A stretch of 64,000 nucleotides of DNA from Candidatus Phosphitivorax anaerolimi (GCA_001896555.1 MPOS01000014.1:1-64000); one strand, 5' to 3'. Shown: positions 33,152-42,818, counted from the first letter of the stretch. Translations and numbers: made by a program. Notes: generated from the letters alone by a model not told the origin.

Positions 33152-35055
33152 CAGAAAGCCACCCCCTGAATCTTGTCTATGGCCTCTGCAGCAGCACGGG
33201 CCACGTCCAGGTTCTCATCATCCAGATAGATCTCCAGCTCGCTGATGAGGTCCACGTCCTTCCATTCACCCAGGGCCTTCACCGCGGATATGCGCAGAAA
33301 ATCCCGCCCGCTTTTCAGGATGGACAGTAATGCCGATTTCGCCTCCTCGTCGCCGAACTTGCCCAGGGCCTCGATGGCATGGTAGGAGGTCCACATGTCG
33401 TCGCTTCCGATGGCGTCTTCCAGAAAGGATCTCAAGCTCGTTATCTTTCTTATCCCCACGATGTCGATGGCCGGGTGGCATATCTCGTCGTGCTCGTCAT
33501 TGAGCAGGGTCACCAGGAGATCCTCCTCAATGGGCAGCCCGGCGTCCCTGGTTACCTTCACGGCGGCCATGCGGACTTCCCAGTCGGGATCTTTGAGCAT
33601 GTAGGTGCAGATCTGTCCGAGGTTCGCGTATCCGAGTCTCTTCAGGCCGTCGAGCGCCATGATGCGGATTTTCGGATCGCTGTCTGCAGCAAGCGCCGTG
33701 AAGCATTCCTCGGCCCTGGCCGTGCCGATCCGGACGATCGCATCCAGGGCCATGCCCTTCACGTCGGGATATGGATGACGCAGGAATCGCTCGATCTTAC
33801 CGATATCCTCGGGGTTGCCCAGATCACCCAGGTAGTTGAGCGCAGTCCCGACGACATGGCCGTCCTGGTCATCCAGGAGCGCGAGCATGGTGCTGTGCGA
33901 ACCCTTCCCTCCGATGCGGGCAAGCGCCTCGGTCATGGCCCGCTTTACATATCCCTGCTGGGAGATGACCCGTGCGGATATCTCCCGGGCCTCCGCTTCT
34001 CCTCCCATGCTTCCCAGCATCTGAACGCCGAGAATCACGCTTCTCTCGTCCTGATCCAGGAGGTCTACCATCATTTCGACGCTTCCCACCGACGCGAGTG
34101 CGGATTTGATCGCCTCCCACTTCTCCGTCTCGCTGTCCGGATCCACCTTTCCGGCCAGTGCGATGATGCGCCGGGCGCTCTGGGAATCCCCGATACGCTC
34201 AAGCGCCGCGAGAATGCGATATAGAAGCTCTTCATCGGCCTCCGGAAGATAGGCGTCGAGGATGTCCTTGAGCACCTGCCTTTCCTGGACCTCCAGTGAT
34301 GCGAGATCGTCTGTGCTCATGATGGTGAGCAGGGTCCGGGCCGCGGCGAACTCCACATACTGATTGGTATTCTGCAGCATGTCCAGCAATGGAGGCACTG
34401 CTTCGTGAGAACCGATCATCCCGAGGGTCTCCAGGATGGCGCATACGGTGATCTCATCACCCGACCACCGGGAAAGCTCCTGGATGAGGAACTCGACCAC
34501 GCCTTCGTGAGGGATCCGGGCAAGGGATTCGATGACCGAGAAGCGGATCCATTCCTCGTCGTTGATGAGCTTCTTGAGATGGTCGAAGGACCGGGGGTCT
34601 CCCAGCTCGCCCAGAGAGATGACCGCGGCGTTTCTCACATTGGGATTCACGTCATAGAGCCCTTCGATGAGCGTGTCCACGCTTTCATGGCACCCGATGG
34701 TGCCCAGGATATCCATAACGAACAGGCGGACATTGTCGTCGGCGTCCTTTGCCAGGGCATGGAGCATGTCCACGCCGTCAATGCCGATCTTCCGCAGGAT
34801 ATCGATGGCCGTATTCCTGATGGCCGGATCGCTGTGCGACAGAAGCGGGAGCATCCTGGCAATGGCCTGCCTTCCGCCCAGGAGGATGATGGCATTCTGC
34901 GCCGCATCCCTCACCCCGTTGTTGGGGTCTTTCAGGAGCACCTCGAGCCTGCCGTAAGCATCCTCGCCCCCGATTTCGGCAAGCAGGGAGGCCGCGGTTC
35001 TTCTTTGGGAGGGATCCTCCGACGAGATCATGCTATCGATTTTCTCGAGCTCCAT
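33151..35055 (-). CDS. Large HEAT-repeat protein in the motility block
   Basis: The 634-residue protein is built almost wholly of tandem helical HEAT-like repeats of about 30-35 residues. Examples are GRLEVLLKDPNNGVRDAAQNAI, PLLSHSDPAIRNTAIDILRKIG and LIEGLYDVNPNVRNAAVISLGELG. There is no signal peptide, membrane segment or enzyme motif. The start has AGAGGA seven bases upstream. Such solenoids act as protein-binding scaffolds. Its position between a FliL-like gene and HDOD-cheR-cheY, with overlapping genes, suggests a scaffold for motility signalling. The partner is unknown. Confidence 0.85.
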   Translation of the reverse strand: MELEKIDSMISSEDPSQRRTAASLLAEIGGEDAYGRLEVLLKDPNNGVRDAAQNAIILLGGRQAIARMLPLLSHSDPAIRNTAIDILRKIGIDGVDMLHALAKDADDNVRLFVMDILGTIGCHESVDTLIEGLYDVNPNVRNAAVISLGELGDPRSFDHLKKLINDEEWIRFSVIESLARIPHEGVVEFLIQELSRWSGDEITVCAILETLGMIGSHEAVPPLLDMLQNTNQYVEFAAARTLLTIMSTDDLASLEVQERQVLKDILDAYLPEADEELLYRILAALERIGDSQSARRIIALAGKVDPDSETEKWEAIKSALASVGSVEMMVDLLDQDERSVILGVQMLGSMGGEAEAREISARVISQQGYVKRAMTEALARIGGKGSHSTMLALLDDQDGHVVGTALNYLGDLGNPEDIGKIERFLRHPYPDVKGMALDAIVRIGTARAEECFTALAADSDPKIRIMALDGLKRLGYANLGQICTYMLKDPDWEVRMAAVKVTRDAGLPIEEDLLVTLLNDEHDEICHPAIDIVGIRKITSLRSFLEDAIGSDDMWTSYHAIEALGKFGDEEAKSALLSILKSGRDFLRISAVKALGEWKDVDLISELEIYLDDENLDVARAAAEAIDKIQGVAF

Positions 35056-35142
35056 GTCTTTCCTCTGCTCCGTTTTTTCCTGCCACGGGTTCCGGGGAAG
35101 CCCGGCTTAAAAAAAGCGCGGCCCCTTCAGTGTGCCGTGGTG

Positions 35143-35751
35143 CTACCGTTTTTCATACTGGACAAACGCCACATCCTTGACCTGGAGGTCCTTCAGGTCT
35201 TCCCTGATCATGGCTGCCAGCTCATTTTTCGTATATATCCCGGCGTTTGCACTGAGCCTCGAGTAGATGAGGCTTCTGATGTCAAAGAGCCTGCCGGCGA
35301 TGTTCGGCCACGTTCCCGGGGTGATCTGCAGGCTGATCTGGGCAAGCAGCACACCGGACTGCCGGGGATTGTCCGGATCGTACAGCACGGTGAAGGGATC
35401 GAGCAGGATATCTCCCTCGGATGAAGAGGAAACAGCGGGAGAAGGTTCAGGATAGCTTGGGGGGAGATACAAAGGTTCCTCCTCATGCGCCAGCACCATG
35501 AAAACGCCGATTGCCGCGCACACTGCAACGATTCCGGCGGCGAGGGAGAGAACGACCTTTCTGCGCCGCCAGACCGGGGTGTCCTGTGCTTCTTGTTCAA
35601 CGGATTTTTTCGCATTGTCCGTCTCCCCGTGAACCTGGTTCTCCGGGGCATCGGTCAGTGCGATCCCGTCGTTATCGAGCTGGGCCTTGTTGAAATCAAA
35701 GGAGATCCCGTCTTTATCCAGCTCGGCTTTTTTCCCGGAGGAATTCGACAC
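35143..35751 (-). CDS. FliL-like single-pass membrane protein
   Basis: The 202-residue protein starts at a GTG behind GGGAG. It has a cytoplasmic N-terminus holding two copies of a KA-x-LD-x-DGI motif (about residues 8-27), one membrane helix (about 66-90), a proline-serine linker and a C-terminal domain of about 90 residues. The order, the helical LFDIRSLIYSRL region and the closing VKDVAFVQY strand resemble FliL, which supports the flagellar stator. Similarity is weak, but the setting (cheY upstream, flagellar export genes further up) agrees. The N-terminal extension is longer than in ordinary FliL. Confidence 0.55.
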   Translation of the reverse strand: MSNSSGKKAELDKDGISFDFNKAQLDNDGIALTDAPENQVHGETDNAKKSVEQEAQDTPVWRRRKVVLSLAAGIVAVCAAIGVFMVLAHEEEPLYLPPSYPEPSPAVSSSSEGDILLDPFTVLYDPDNPRQSGVLLAQISLQITPGTWPNIAGRLFDIRSLIYSRLSANAGIYTKNELAAMIREDLKDLQVKDVAFVQYEKR

Positions 35752-35763
35752 GCCCGCTCCCTC

Positions 35764-36147
35764 TTACTTATTGAATACCTGATTGATTTTCTGTCCGAGC
35801 GTCTCTGCGGTGAAAGGCTTCACGATATAGTTGCTCACCCCCGATTTCACGGCCTCGATGATGTTCTCCTGCTGGGCCTCCGCGGTCACCATCAGAAAGG
35901 GGATGTCCTTGAGCGCATCGTCGCCGCGCATGGCCTTCAGGAGCTCGAGCCCTGTCATCTTGGGCATGTTCCAGTCAGAGACAACCATGTCGATCTTTTC
36001 TTTCTGGAGGATGTCCAGGGCGCTGGCACCGTCATCGGCCTCGACAATATTGTTGAAATTGAGCTGCCTGAGGATGTTCTTCACGATTCTGCGCATTGTC
36101 GAAAAGTCATCGACAACGAGAATCTTCATATTCTTGTCAATTGCCAT
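35764..36147 (-). CDS. cheY: Chemotaxis response regulator CheY
   Basis: The 127-residue receiver is close to classical Che[22 protein letters not shown], phosphoacceptor Asp58 ([11 protein letters not shown]), Thr in MVTAEAQ and Lys in [10 protein letters not shown]. Phospho-CheY binds the flagellar switch to alter rotation. The start has a GGAGG-type site upstream (plus-strand CCTCC at 36154-36158). It lies directly downstream of fliA in the flagellar operon. Confidence 0.95.
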   Translation of the reverse strand: MAIDKNMKILVVDDFSTMRRIVKNILRQLNFNNIVEADDGASALDILQKEKIDMVVSDWNMPKMTGLELLKAMRGDDALKDIPFLMVTAEAQQENIIEAVKSGVSNYIVKPFTAETLGQKINQVFNK

Positions 36148-36199
36148 AGAGCCGCCTCCAAGGTCTTTTTCGTTTCATCGAAATTTCCCTCCCAAATCT

Positions 36200-36970
36200 T
36201 TAGGACCGGATTTCCTTGAAAAGCTTCTGCATTTTCGACCGGAGTCTCAGGATCGCCTTGGTGTGGATCTGAGAAACCCGCGACTCGGTGAACTTCAGGA
36301 CATGGCCGATCTCTTTCATGGTCAGCTCGTCGTAGTAATAGAGCGAGATGACCATGCGCTCCTTCTCGGGGAGGGACATGATGGCCTTGGCCACCGTCTC
36401 TCTCAACTCTGCATATCTGAGCCGGTGGGAGGGCCAGTCCTTCTCGTCCTGGAGGATGTACTCAAGAAGGTTTCTCCTGGATGCATCGGAGTCGTCCTCG
36501 CCCAGATCGTCGAGGCTCAAGAGCGAGACAGAGGCCGTCTCCGAGATGAGCCGGTGGAAGCTCTCGAGATCGATATTCATCTCCTGCGCCACTTCCTCGT
36601 CGCTGGCAGGCCTGCCGAGGGCATACTCGAGCTTTGCATACGTGTCTTCCACCTTGCGCGCCTTCTGCCGCACCGACCTGGGCACCCAGTCCATGGACCT
36701 GAGCTCGTCAAGGATAGCGCCCCTGATTCGGAACTCCGCATAGGTCTTGAACTTGATCTGCTTGGATGCATCGAATTTCTCGATGGCATCGATGAGCCCG
36801 ATGACGCCCGCATTGATGAGGTCATTCAGATCAATATGGGGGGGGAGCCTGATGGCGATGCGGCTCGCGATGTATTTGATCAAAGGCGAAAACTCGTTGA
36901 TCACCTTTGACCGGATCTTCGGGTTGAGCTTCTGTTCTTCAGTAAGATCGGGAAATGCTATATCCTGCAT
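36200..36970 (-). CDS. fliA: Flagellar sigma-28 factor FliA
   Basis: FliA directs RNA polymerase to late flagellar and chemotaxis promoters. The 256-residue protein has sigma region 2 (LIKYIASRIAIRLPPHIDLNDLINAG, FKTYAEFRIRGAILDELRSMDWVPRSVR), region 3 and region 4 (MSLPEKERMVISLYYYDELTMKEIGHVLKFTESRVSQIHTKA). It starts inside the last 32 bases of flhG, so translation may be coupled. The anti-sigma gene flgM is not in view. Confidence 0.96.
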   Translation of the reverse strand: MQDIAFPDLTEEQKLNPKIRSKVINEFSPLIKYIASRIAIRLPPHIDLNDLINAGVIGLIDAIEKFDASKQIKFKTYAEFRIRGAILDELRSMDWVPRSVRQKARKVEDTYAKLEYALGRPASDEEVAQEMNIDLESFHRLISETASVSLLSLDDLGEDDSDASRRNLLEYILQDEKDWPSHRLRYAELRETVAKAIMSLPEKERMVISLYYYDELTMKEIGHVLKFTESRVSQIHTKAILRLRSKMQKLFKEIRS

Positions 36971-37838
36971 GATTCGACCCCTTCATCTGATTGAGAACCA
37001 TCCTTCTGAGGAAAAACTGCAGGCTGCCGCTGGATGAGGGCCGCGAAGTCTGTTCCATGCGGCTCACGATCCTCTCCAGGCGCCTTGAAGCCTCTCCGGA
37101 AGGATAGACCCCTACAAATGCCTTCTGCCCCTTGATGCACTCGGGAATGCTCTTGTCCGCGGGAACGGACCCGAGCGTTTCAAGGACGACATCCCCTAAA
37201 AACCTCTCACACACCAAACTTAACTGTCGAGCGACCTGATCCCCCTCCACCTTGGTGGATACGTTGTTCACGATGAGATCGAAGCGCTTTACGCCGTATT
37301 GTTTTCTCAGCACCTTGATCAGTGCATACGCATCGGTAATGGAGGTGGGCTCGGACGTGGCCACCACAATGACCCGCTGGGAGGCGGCGTTGAAGTACAT
37401 GACATTGCGGGATATGCCCGCGCCCGTGTCGATGATCATGTAGTCGATGTCCTGTTCGAAGTAATCCAGCGAGTTCATCAGACTGAGCTGCTGCTCGCGG
37501 GTCAGGTCAGCAAGCTCCTGAATGCCCGAGGATGCCGGGATGATCTTGATGCCTTCGGGGCCTTCCAGGATGATCTCTTCCAGAGAGCATTGCCCCTGGA
37601 GCACGTGCTGGATAGTGTACTTCGGGACAAGACCCAGCATGACATCGATGTTCGCAAGCCCCAGATCCGCATCGAGCACGAGCACCTTCTTGCCCCGTGA
37701 CGCCAGGATGATGGACATGTTGACGACAAGGCTCGTTTTCCCGACGCCGCCCTTGCCGGAAGTGACGGAGAGCACCTGAGGACAGGGCGGGGCCGCCCCA
37801 TCGAAGATTTTTCTCAATGTATGCGCTTGATCTTTCAT
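36939..37838 (-). CDS. flhG: Flagellar number regulator FlhG (MinD/ParA family)
   Basis: FlhG (FleN/YlxH) is a MinD-type ATPase that restrains FlhF and sets flagellar number and place. From the ATG at 37838 there are 299 residues. The deviant Walker A is SGKGGVGKTS (near residue 31-40), followed by VLVLDADLGLANIDVMLGL and the Walker B region DYMIIDTGAG. The start overlaps the flhF stop by four bases, and the gene is followed by fliA, the usual order in polarly flagellated bacteria. Confidence 0.95.
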   Translation of the reverse strand: MKDQAHTLRKIFDGAAPPCPQVLSVTSGKGGVGKTSLVVNMSIILASRGKKVLVLDADLGLANIDVMLGLVPKYTIQHVLQGQCSLEEIILEGPEGIKIIPASSGIQELADLTREQQLSLMNSLDYFEQDIDYMIIDTGAGISRNVMYFNAASQRVIVVATSEPTSITDAYALIKVLRKQYGVKRFDLIVNNVSTKVEGDQVARQLSLVCERFLGDVVLETLGSVPADKSIPECIKGQKAFVGVYPSGEASRRLERIVSRMEQTSRPSSSGSLQFFLRRMVLNQMKGSNHAGYSISRSY

Positions 37839-38905
37839 ATTCTGTCTCCGAGACATCGGTGTACGATCGTTGAAGACGATGCTTTTTCAATGTCCTCCGG
37901 CACCCGCTGGCCTGTGGTGATATAGGAAACGGGAATCCGGTGGATGAGGTTGTGGGTGATGACGGAGCCTGAGTGTATCGCCTCGTCCGCCTTGGTGAAG
38001 ATCATCCGGTGAATGTCGAGGCCGGAGAAGGTTCTGGTGATCGCGTCCATCTCGCTATCACGTGTGGCAACCGGCATGAGCAGGAAGGTGCAGGGATCGA
38101 TCCCGTCGAGATGCTCCCTGAGGTGGGGGATATAGTCCCCGCACAGTGCCGACCTTCCTACGGTGTCCACGAGAACCAGATCCAGCGAGCCCATCTTGCC
38201 CAGTGCGGTGCGGAACTCGGATACCGATGACACGGACGTGAAGGGGATGTTCAGTATCTTGGCATAGATCCGCCCCTGGTCAACGGCGCCGATCCGATAG
38301 GTATCCAGGGTGATGAGCCCCACCTTCCGGCGGTGATTGAGTACCCCTCCTGCCGCGATTTTGGCGATGGTGGTGGTTTTCCCGACGCCCGTGGTGCCCA
38401 CGAAGACCCATACCCTGCTTGTCTTGGGCTCTTCGGTCTTGATGAGCTTGCACAGCAGGTTTCTGACCGCGCTCTCCTTTGCCCCGGCACCGAGCTTGGT
38501 CAGCAGCACGTCCACGATATTGGGCCTGATTCCGCGCGAGAGGAGCTTCTTTCTCAAGGGGTTGTTCTCGTGGAGCTTCATGCCGGAGTGGGCGATGAGC
38601 TCCTTGATCATATCCTTGAGCTCGGTGATGCCTTCTGCCAGGTGCTCGGCCGAGGGGGCGGAGAAGGCCGGGAGGGCCGGCTCCGGAGCTCCGGAAGAGA
38701 CCCGGGGCGTTTTCGGATAATAACCGGAGATGCCCGCGTCGAAGTCCACGGCGGCCGTGACCTCGATCAAGGGCTTTGCGGTCAGGCCGAAGGTCTTGTC
38801 CGTGATCTCGCGTTTGGAGAGGATCACGGCATCGGATCCCAGCTCGCTCTTGATCTGGGAGAGGATGTCCTTCATGGAGTTTGCGGTGTATGTTTTAATT
38901 TGCAT
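37835..38905 (-). CDS. flhF: Flagellar biosynthesis GTPase FlhF
   Basis: FlhF is an SRP-type GTPase that recruits early flagellar parts to the cell pole. The 356-residue protein has the short basic/variable B domain (about 1-100), then the N and G domains. Motifs are GTTGVGKTTTIAKIA (P-loop), LDTYRIGAVDQ, DTVGRS (G3) and FTKADEA. The start lies 11 bases inside flhA. Together with flhG it predicts polar flagella. Confidence 0.96.
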   Translation of the reverse strand: MQIKTYTANSMKDILSQIKSELGSDAVILSKREITDKTFGLTAKPLIEVTAAVDFDAGISGYYPKTPRVSSGAPEPALPAFSAPSAEHLAEGITELKDMIKELIAHSGMKLHENNPLRKKLLSRGIRPNIVDVLLTKLGAGAKESAVRNLLCKLIKTEEPKTSRVWVFVGTTGVGKTTTIAKIAAGGVLNHRRKVGLITLDTYRIGAVDQGRIYAKILNIPFTSVSSVSEFRTALGKMGSLDLVLVDTVGRSALCGDYIPHLREHLDGIDPCTFLLMPVATRDSEMDAITRTFSGLDIHRMIFTKADEAIHSGSVITHNLIHRIPVSYITTGQRVPEDIEKASSSTIVHRCLGDRI

Positions 38906-40964
38906 CGACCCTTACCATTCCAAGATTTTTAATGGTGATATCCGGGGGGATTTCATTGTGGGAGAGGACCACGAGATCCGGCAGGTATCGTTCGGTCAGC
39001 CGCTTGAGATAGGGCCTGCTCACCGGTGATGTCAGCAGGATCGGAACCAGTCCCTGTTTGCCCACGTTTTGCACCTCCCTGTTCAATGTCATCAGGATCT
39101 TCTGTGATTTCTCCGGTTCTAATGCAAGATACGAACCATGCTCGGTGTGCTGGACGGAATGCGAAATCACCCCGTCTATCGCGGGGTCCAGAGCCAGTAC
39201 GCGGATCGTGCTGTCCTGGATGTAGGGCTTCGAGATCACGCGCATGAGGGCCTGTCTGACATACTCCGTCAAAATATCCGGGTCTTTGGTCATGGCACCA
39301 TAATCAGCTAGGGTCTCCAGGATGGTGAGGACGTTCTTGACCGGCACCTTCTCCTTGAGCAGGTTCTTGAACACCCGCAGGACCACGCCTGCCGGCAGCG
39401 TCGACGGGATGAGGTCTTCCACCACCTTGGGATGGGAGCGTGACACGGTGTCCAGGATGGACTGCAGCTCCTGCCTGCCAAGAAGCTCGTGGGCGTTGTT
39501 CTTGATCGCCTCGGTGAGGTGTGTGGCGATGACCGTCGAGGCATCGACCACCGTAAGCCCGGCCAGCTGGGCCCGTTCGCTGTCGGACTTCTTGATCCAG
39601 AGCGCGGGCAGGCCGAATGCGGGCTCCTTGACCGGGATGCCCGGGATGTCGATCTGCACGTTCTCGGGGTTCAGGAGCATGAGCCTGTCTGCCATGGCCT
39701 CGGAACATGCGATCTCCGAGCCCTTGAGCATGAGCTTATATTCGTTGGGTTTGAGATCGAGATTGTCGCGCACGTGAATGGGGGGCACAATGACCCCGAG
39801 ATCACCGGCAATGGTCCGACGCATTCCCTTGATACGCGTCAAAAGACTGCCGCCCTGTGCTGAGTCCACCAGGGGGATGAGCCCGTAGCCGATCTCGAAC
39901 TCAAGGATATCCATAGGGAGCAGAGACTCGGGTGACACCTCTTCTCCCCTGGGCGCCTCCTCCTGGACCTCTTCTTCCTTTTTGTAGCGCAGGGAAAGCC
40001 AGCCGACAGCGCCCATGAGCAGGGCGATGGCGAGGAAGGCGATATGGGGCATTCCCGGTACCAGGCCGAAGCAGAAGATGATCGCCGCGGCGGAGAACAG
40101 GGCCAGGGGCTGGAAGGAAAGCTGTTCGGAGAGTTGCCTTCCGATGGACTTGTCCGCCGCCGACTGGGTGACGAGGATGCCTGCTGCCGAGGAGATGATG
40201 AGTGCCGGGATCTGAGATACCAGGCCGTCACCGATGGTCAGGGTGGTGTAGGTGGTGAGTGCCTCGCCAAAGGGCATCTTGTGCTGGAGAACCCCGATGA
40301 TGATCCCGCCGATGATGTTGATGAAGGTGATGATAATGCCGGCGATGGCGTCTCCCCGCACGAACTTGGTGGCACCGTCCATGGCCCCGTAGAACTCGGC
40401 CTCCCGGCGGATGAGGTCCCTGCGCTCGCGTGCCTCCTGCTCGGTGATGATCCCCGCGTTGAGGTCGGCGTCGATGGCCATCTGCTTGCCGGGCATGGCA
40501 TCCAGGGTGAACCGTGCGGTGACCTCGCCGATGCGGGTGGCGCCCTTGGTGATGACCACGAAATTGATGATCACGAAGATGCCGAACACCACGAACCCCA
40601 CCACGTAGCTCCCGCCCACCACGAACTGACCGAAGGTGTTGATCACTCTGCCTGCGGCGAGCTCGCCTTCGGAGCCGTGCAGGAGGATCAGCCTCGTGGA
40701 TGCGATGTTGAGCGCCAGGCGGTAGAGGGTCACCACCAGGAGCAGAGAGGGAAACACCGAGAAATTCAAAGGGTTGGTGGTATACATGCTCACCATCAGC
40801 GTGATGACGCCTATGGTGATGCTGAAGGTGAGCAGGATGTCCAGAAGGAAGGTGGGCAGCGGAACGAGCACGATGACCATGACCACCAGTACCCCGATGG
40901 CCATGACGAGGTCGCTCGCCATCTTCCGATCCAGAGTGAGGGGAAGCTCTCTGCCCTGTGCCAT
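38895..40964 (-). CDS. flhA: Flagellar export apparatus protein FlhA
   Basis: FlhA is the main membrane component of the flagellar type III export gate. The 689-residue protein has about eight membrane segments in residues 18-320, the conserved cytoplasmic FHIPEP-family loop (GATRIGEVTARFTLDAMPGKQMAIDADL) and a large soluble cytoplasmic domain that binds substrate-chaperone complexes. It follows flhB with no gap and overlaps flhF. Confidence 0.97.
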   Translation of the reverse strand: MAQGRELPLTLDRKMASDLVMAIGVLVVMVIVLVPLPTFLLDILLTFSITIGVITLMVSMYTTNPLNFSVFPSLLLVVTLYRLALNIASTRLILLHGSEGELAAGRVINTFGQFVVGGSYVVGFVVFGIFVIINFVVITKGATRIGEVTARFTLDAMPGKQMAIDADLNAGIITEQEARERRDLIRREAEFYGAMDGATKFVRGDAIAGIIITFINIIGGIIIGVLQHKMPFGEALTTYTTLTIGDGLVSQIPALIISSAAGILVTQSAADKSIGRQLSEQLSFQPLALFSAAAIIFCFGLVPGMPHIAFLAIALLMGAVGWLSLRYKKEEEVQEEAPRGEEVSPESLLPMDILEFEIGYGLIPLVDSAQGGSLLTRIKGMRRTIAGDLGVIVPPIHVRDNLDLKPNEYKLMLKGSEIACSEAMADRLMLLNPENVQIDIPGIPVKEPAFGLPALWIKKSDSERAQLAGLTVVDASTVIATHLTEAIKNNAHELLGRQELQSILDTVSRSHPKVVEDLIPSTLPAGVVLRVFKNLLKEKVPVKNVLTILETLADYGAMTKDPDILTEYVRQALMRVISKPYIQDSTIRVLALDPAIDGVISHSVQHTEHGSYLALEPEKSQKILMTLNREVQNVGKQGLVPILLTSPVSRPYLKRLTERYLPDLVVLSHNEIPPDITIKNLGMVRVDAN

Positions 40965-42041
40965 TTATCGGATGCCTGCCTTGAGTCTGTAGACGTATGC
41001 CAAAATCTCCGCCACTGCCTTGTACCATTCCTCGGGGATCACGTCCCCGACCTCGACGGTTTTATACAAAGCCTGTGCCAAGGGTTTGTCTTCGACGATG
41101 GGTATGCTGTTGAGCCGCCCGATCTCCCTGATCTTCTCTGCGATGTGCCCGGCGCCCTTTGCCAGCACCACTGGCGCCGTCATCTTGCCGCGCTCGTACT
41201 TGAGCGCCACGGCCAGGTGGGTGGGGTTGGTGATGATCACATCCGCCTTGGGCACCTCCTTCATCATCCTGCGCCTGGCCATGTGCATCTGGATAGACCG
41301 GATCCGGCTCCTGATTATGGGGTCGCCCTCATGCTGCTTGTACTCCTCCTTGACCTCCTGCTTGGTCATCATCAGGTCGCGGGTGTGCTGCCAGCGCTGG
41401 AACACATAGTCGGCTACCGCAACCATGACGAAGATCCACAGAAAATCCCAGAGCAGGTGCATGGCCGATCGAAAGATTGTCAATACTATGACGGAAAGAT
41501 CACTGTCCATCAGGGGAGGGAGCACAGGGATTTCCCGCTTGATCGCCCGATAGGCCACCAGGGAGATGACAAGGAGAATGACGATGGTTTTGACGAGTAA
41601 TTCCAAGCTCTTTAATGAGAAGAACTTGTTCTTGATCCCGGTGATGGGGTTGAGCTTTGAGAATTTGGGGGTAATGGGCTCACCGCTGAAGATGAACCCG
41701 AACTGAAGGATATTTGACGCTATGCCGACGGCCAGGAAGACGAAAAGAATAGGCAGAACGAGGATCCCGAGCTGCAATACCGCCTGGTGAAAGATGGTGA
41801 TCAGCGAGGCCGGTGTGCCGTCCCAGGCCGATGCATTGCCCACGTAGAAGCTCACGATGTCGCCGAGCCTTTTGCCCAGCGAAGGTATGTAAAAATAAAA
41901 GGCTATTACGGATGCCACGAACAGGAAACACGTCGAAACCTCCGTGCTCTTACACACCTGCCCCTTTTCTCTGGCATCCTCGATTCGTTTACTGCTCGGT
42001 TGTTCCGATCGCTCTTGCCCGTTCTCGTTTTCTTTTGCCAT
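40965..42041 (-). CDS. flhB: Flagellar export switch protein FlhB
   Basis: FlhB switches the export gate from hook-type to filament-type substrates by self-cleavage. I start at 42041 (358 residues), giving MAKENENGQERSEQPSSKR, the usual family beginning; an ATG at 42065 is also open and neither has a good ribosome site. Four membrane segments follow. The cytoplasmic tail has the self-cleavage motif NPTH near residue 270, then LAVALKYERGKM. It is the first gene of the minus-strand motility block in this window. Confidence 0.95.
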   Translation of the reverse strand: MAKENENGQERSEQPSSKRIEDAREKGQVCKSTEVSTCFLFVASVIAFYFYIPSLGKRLGDIVSFYVGNASAWDGTPASLITIFHQAVLQLGILVLPILFVFLAVGIASNILQFGFIFSGEPITPKFSKLNPITGIKNKFFSLKSLELLVKTIVILLVISLVAYRAIKREIPVLPPLMDSDLSVIVLTIFRSAMHLLWDFLWIFVMVAVADYVFQRWQHTRDLMMTKQEVKEEYKQHEGDPIIRSRIRSIQMHMARRRMMKEVPKADVIITNPTHLAVALKYERGKMTAPVVLAKGAGHIAEKIREIGRLNSIPIVEDKPLAQALYKTVEVGDVIPEEWYKAVAEILAYVYRLKAGIR

Positions 42042-42330
42042 GGAGGATGGTTCTGCGAAATCCATACCAAGGAAATCCGTCGCGGTGTTTTTTCCGCAGG
42101 AGGTTTCTCCTTTCCTTTATGCCGGGGAGATGAGAAAGAATGAGATTGGGGTTTCTTTCTGCCTGAAAATGTGGCAACGCAGGCCATTGTCTGGTATAAC
42201 AGCAAGATGGCTACCGGGGAACGGGAAGTATATGGAGGAGTATTGGAAAATTGTTATAGTGTATAGTGTAAAAGCGTATGAACAATTGAGGATGAAGGTG
42301 TTTCAGGAGAAAAGACGTTAGGAGGAATCA
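42042..42330. other. Divergent promoter region between flhB and the XRE regulator gene
   Basis: Nearly 290 bases must hold promoters for both the flagellar block and the division operon. An AT-rich stretch with TATAGTGTATAGTG lies at 42254-42268. A GG/GC pair resembling a sigma-54 site on the minus strand (42174-42186) has the wrong spacing. No RNA gene was seen. Confidence 0.4.
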
Positions 42331-42759
42331 GTGAACGATTTACGAAGCATTCGAAAATCAAAGGGATTGACGATGGAGCAGCTGGCCAATCTGAGCGGGG
42401 TGTCGTCGAAAACCATCTCGCTCTACGAGCATACTCCGCCCAAGAGACCGAGCAGGAAGGTCGTAGACAAGCTCTCGAAGACCCTGGAGATCTCTCCCGA
42501 GAAGCTGCTCGGCGCCATCGGGGCGGGAGGGAAGGCCCCTGCAGGTGCCGGCCAGGAAGGGCTCGAAGAGACCATTGAACTCGATGATGCTCATGTAGTA
42601 AGAATTCTGGGACTGATCGAAAAAGAGGTGAGAGAATTGCAGAATCTCATGATCGAGTCGGCCTCTCTGGCTAATGAGCATCCGGCACTGGAGCGGAGCA
42701 TCGAATATCTCGCCGGCGAGATCGATCTCCTCACCGAAATCCGGAAGAGGTTTGCGTAA
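42331..42759 (+). CDS. XRE-family helix-turn-helix regulator
   Basis: The 142-residue protein starts at a GTG with GGAGG seven bases upstream. An N-terminal XRE/Cro-type helix-turn-helix spans about residues 3-60 (MEQLANLSGVSSKTISLYE). A linker and a C-terminal helical region (about 80-142) follow, probably for dimerisation. It is the first gene before ftsE-ftsX, so it may control that operon. Its ligand or partner is unknown. Confidence 0.85.
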   Translation: MNDLRSIRKSKGLTMEQLANLSGVSSKTISLYEHTPPKRPSRKVVDKLSKTLEISPEKLLGAIGAGGKAPAGAGQEGLEETIELDDAHVVRILGLIEKEVRELQNLMIESASLANEHPALERSIEYLAGEIDLLTEIRKRFA

Positions 42760-42818
42760 TACTCAAGCAGGCAAAGGCATACGGTTTTTTTCAAGGAATC
42801 GGCAGGTACGGGTATGAG

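Noticed and set aside
40044-41600. 518-codon plus-strand open frame
   Set aside because: Antisense to flhA and flhB; its protein is an aspartate/histidine-rich shadow with no recognisable features.
42174-42186. Sigma-54-like site upstream of flhB
   Set aside because: The GG and GC elements are eight bases apart rather than the required ten.
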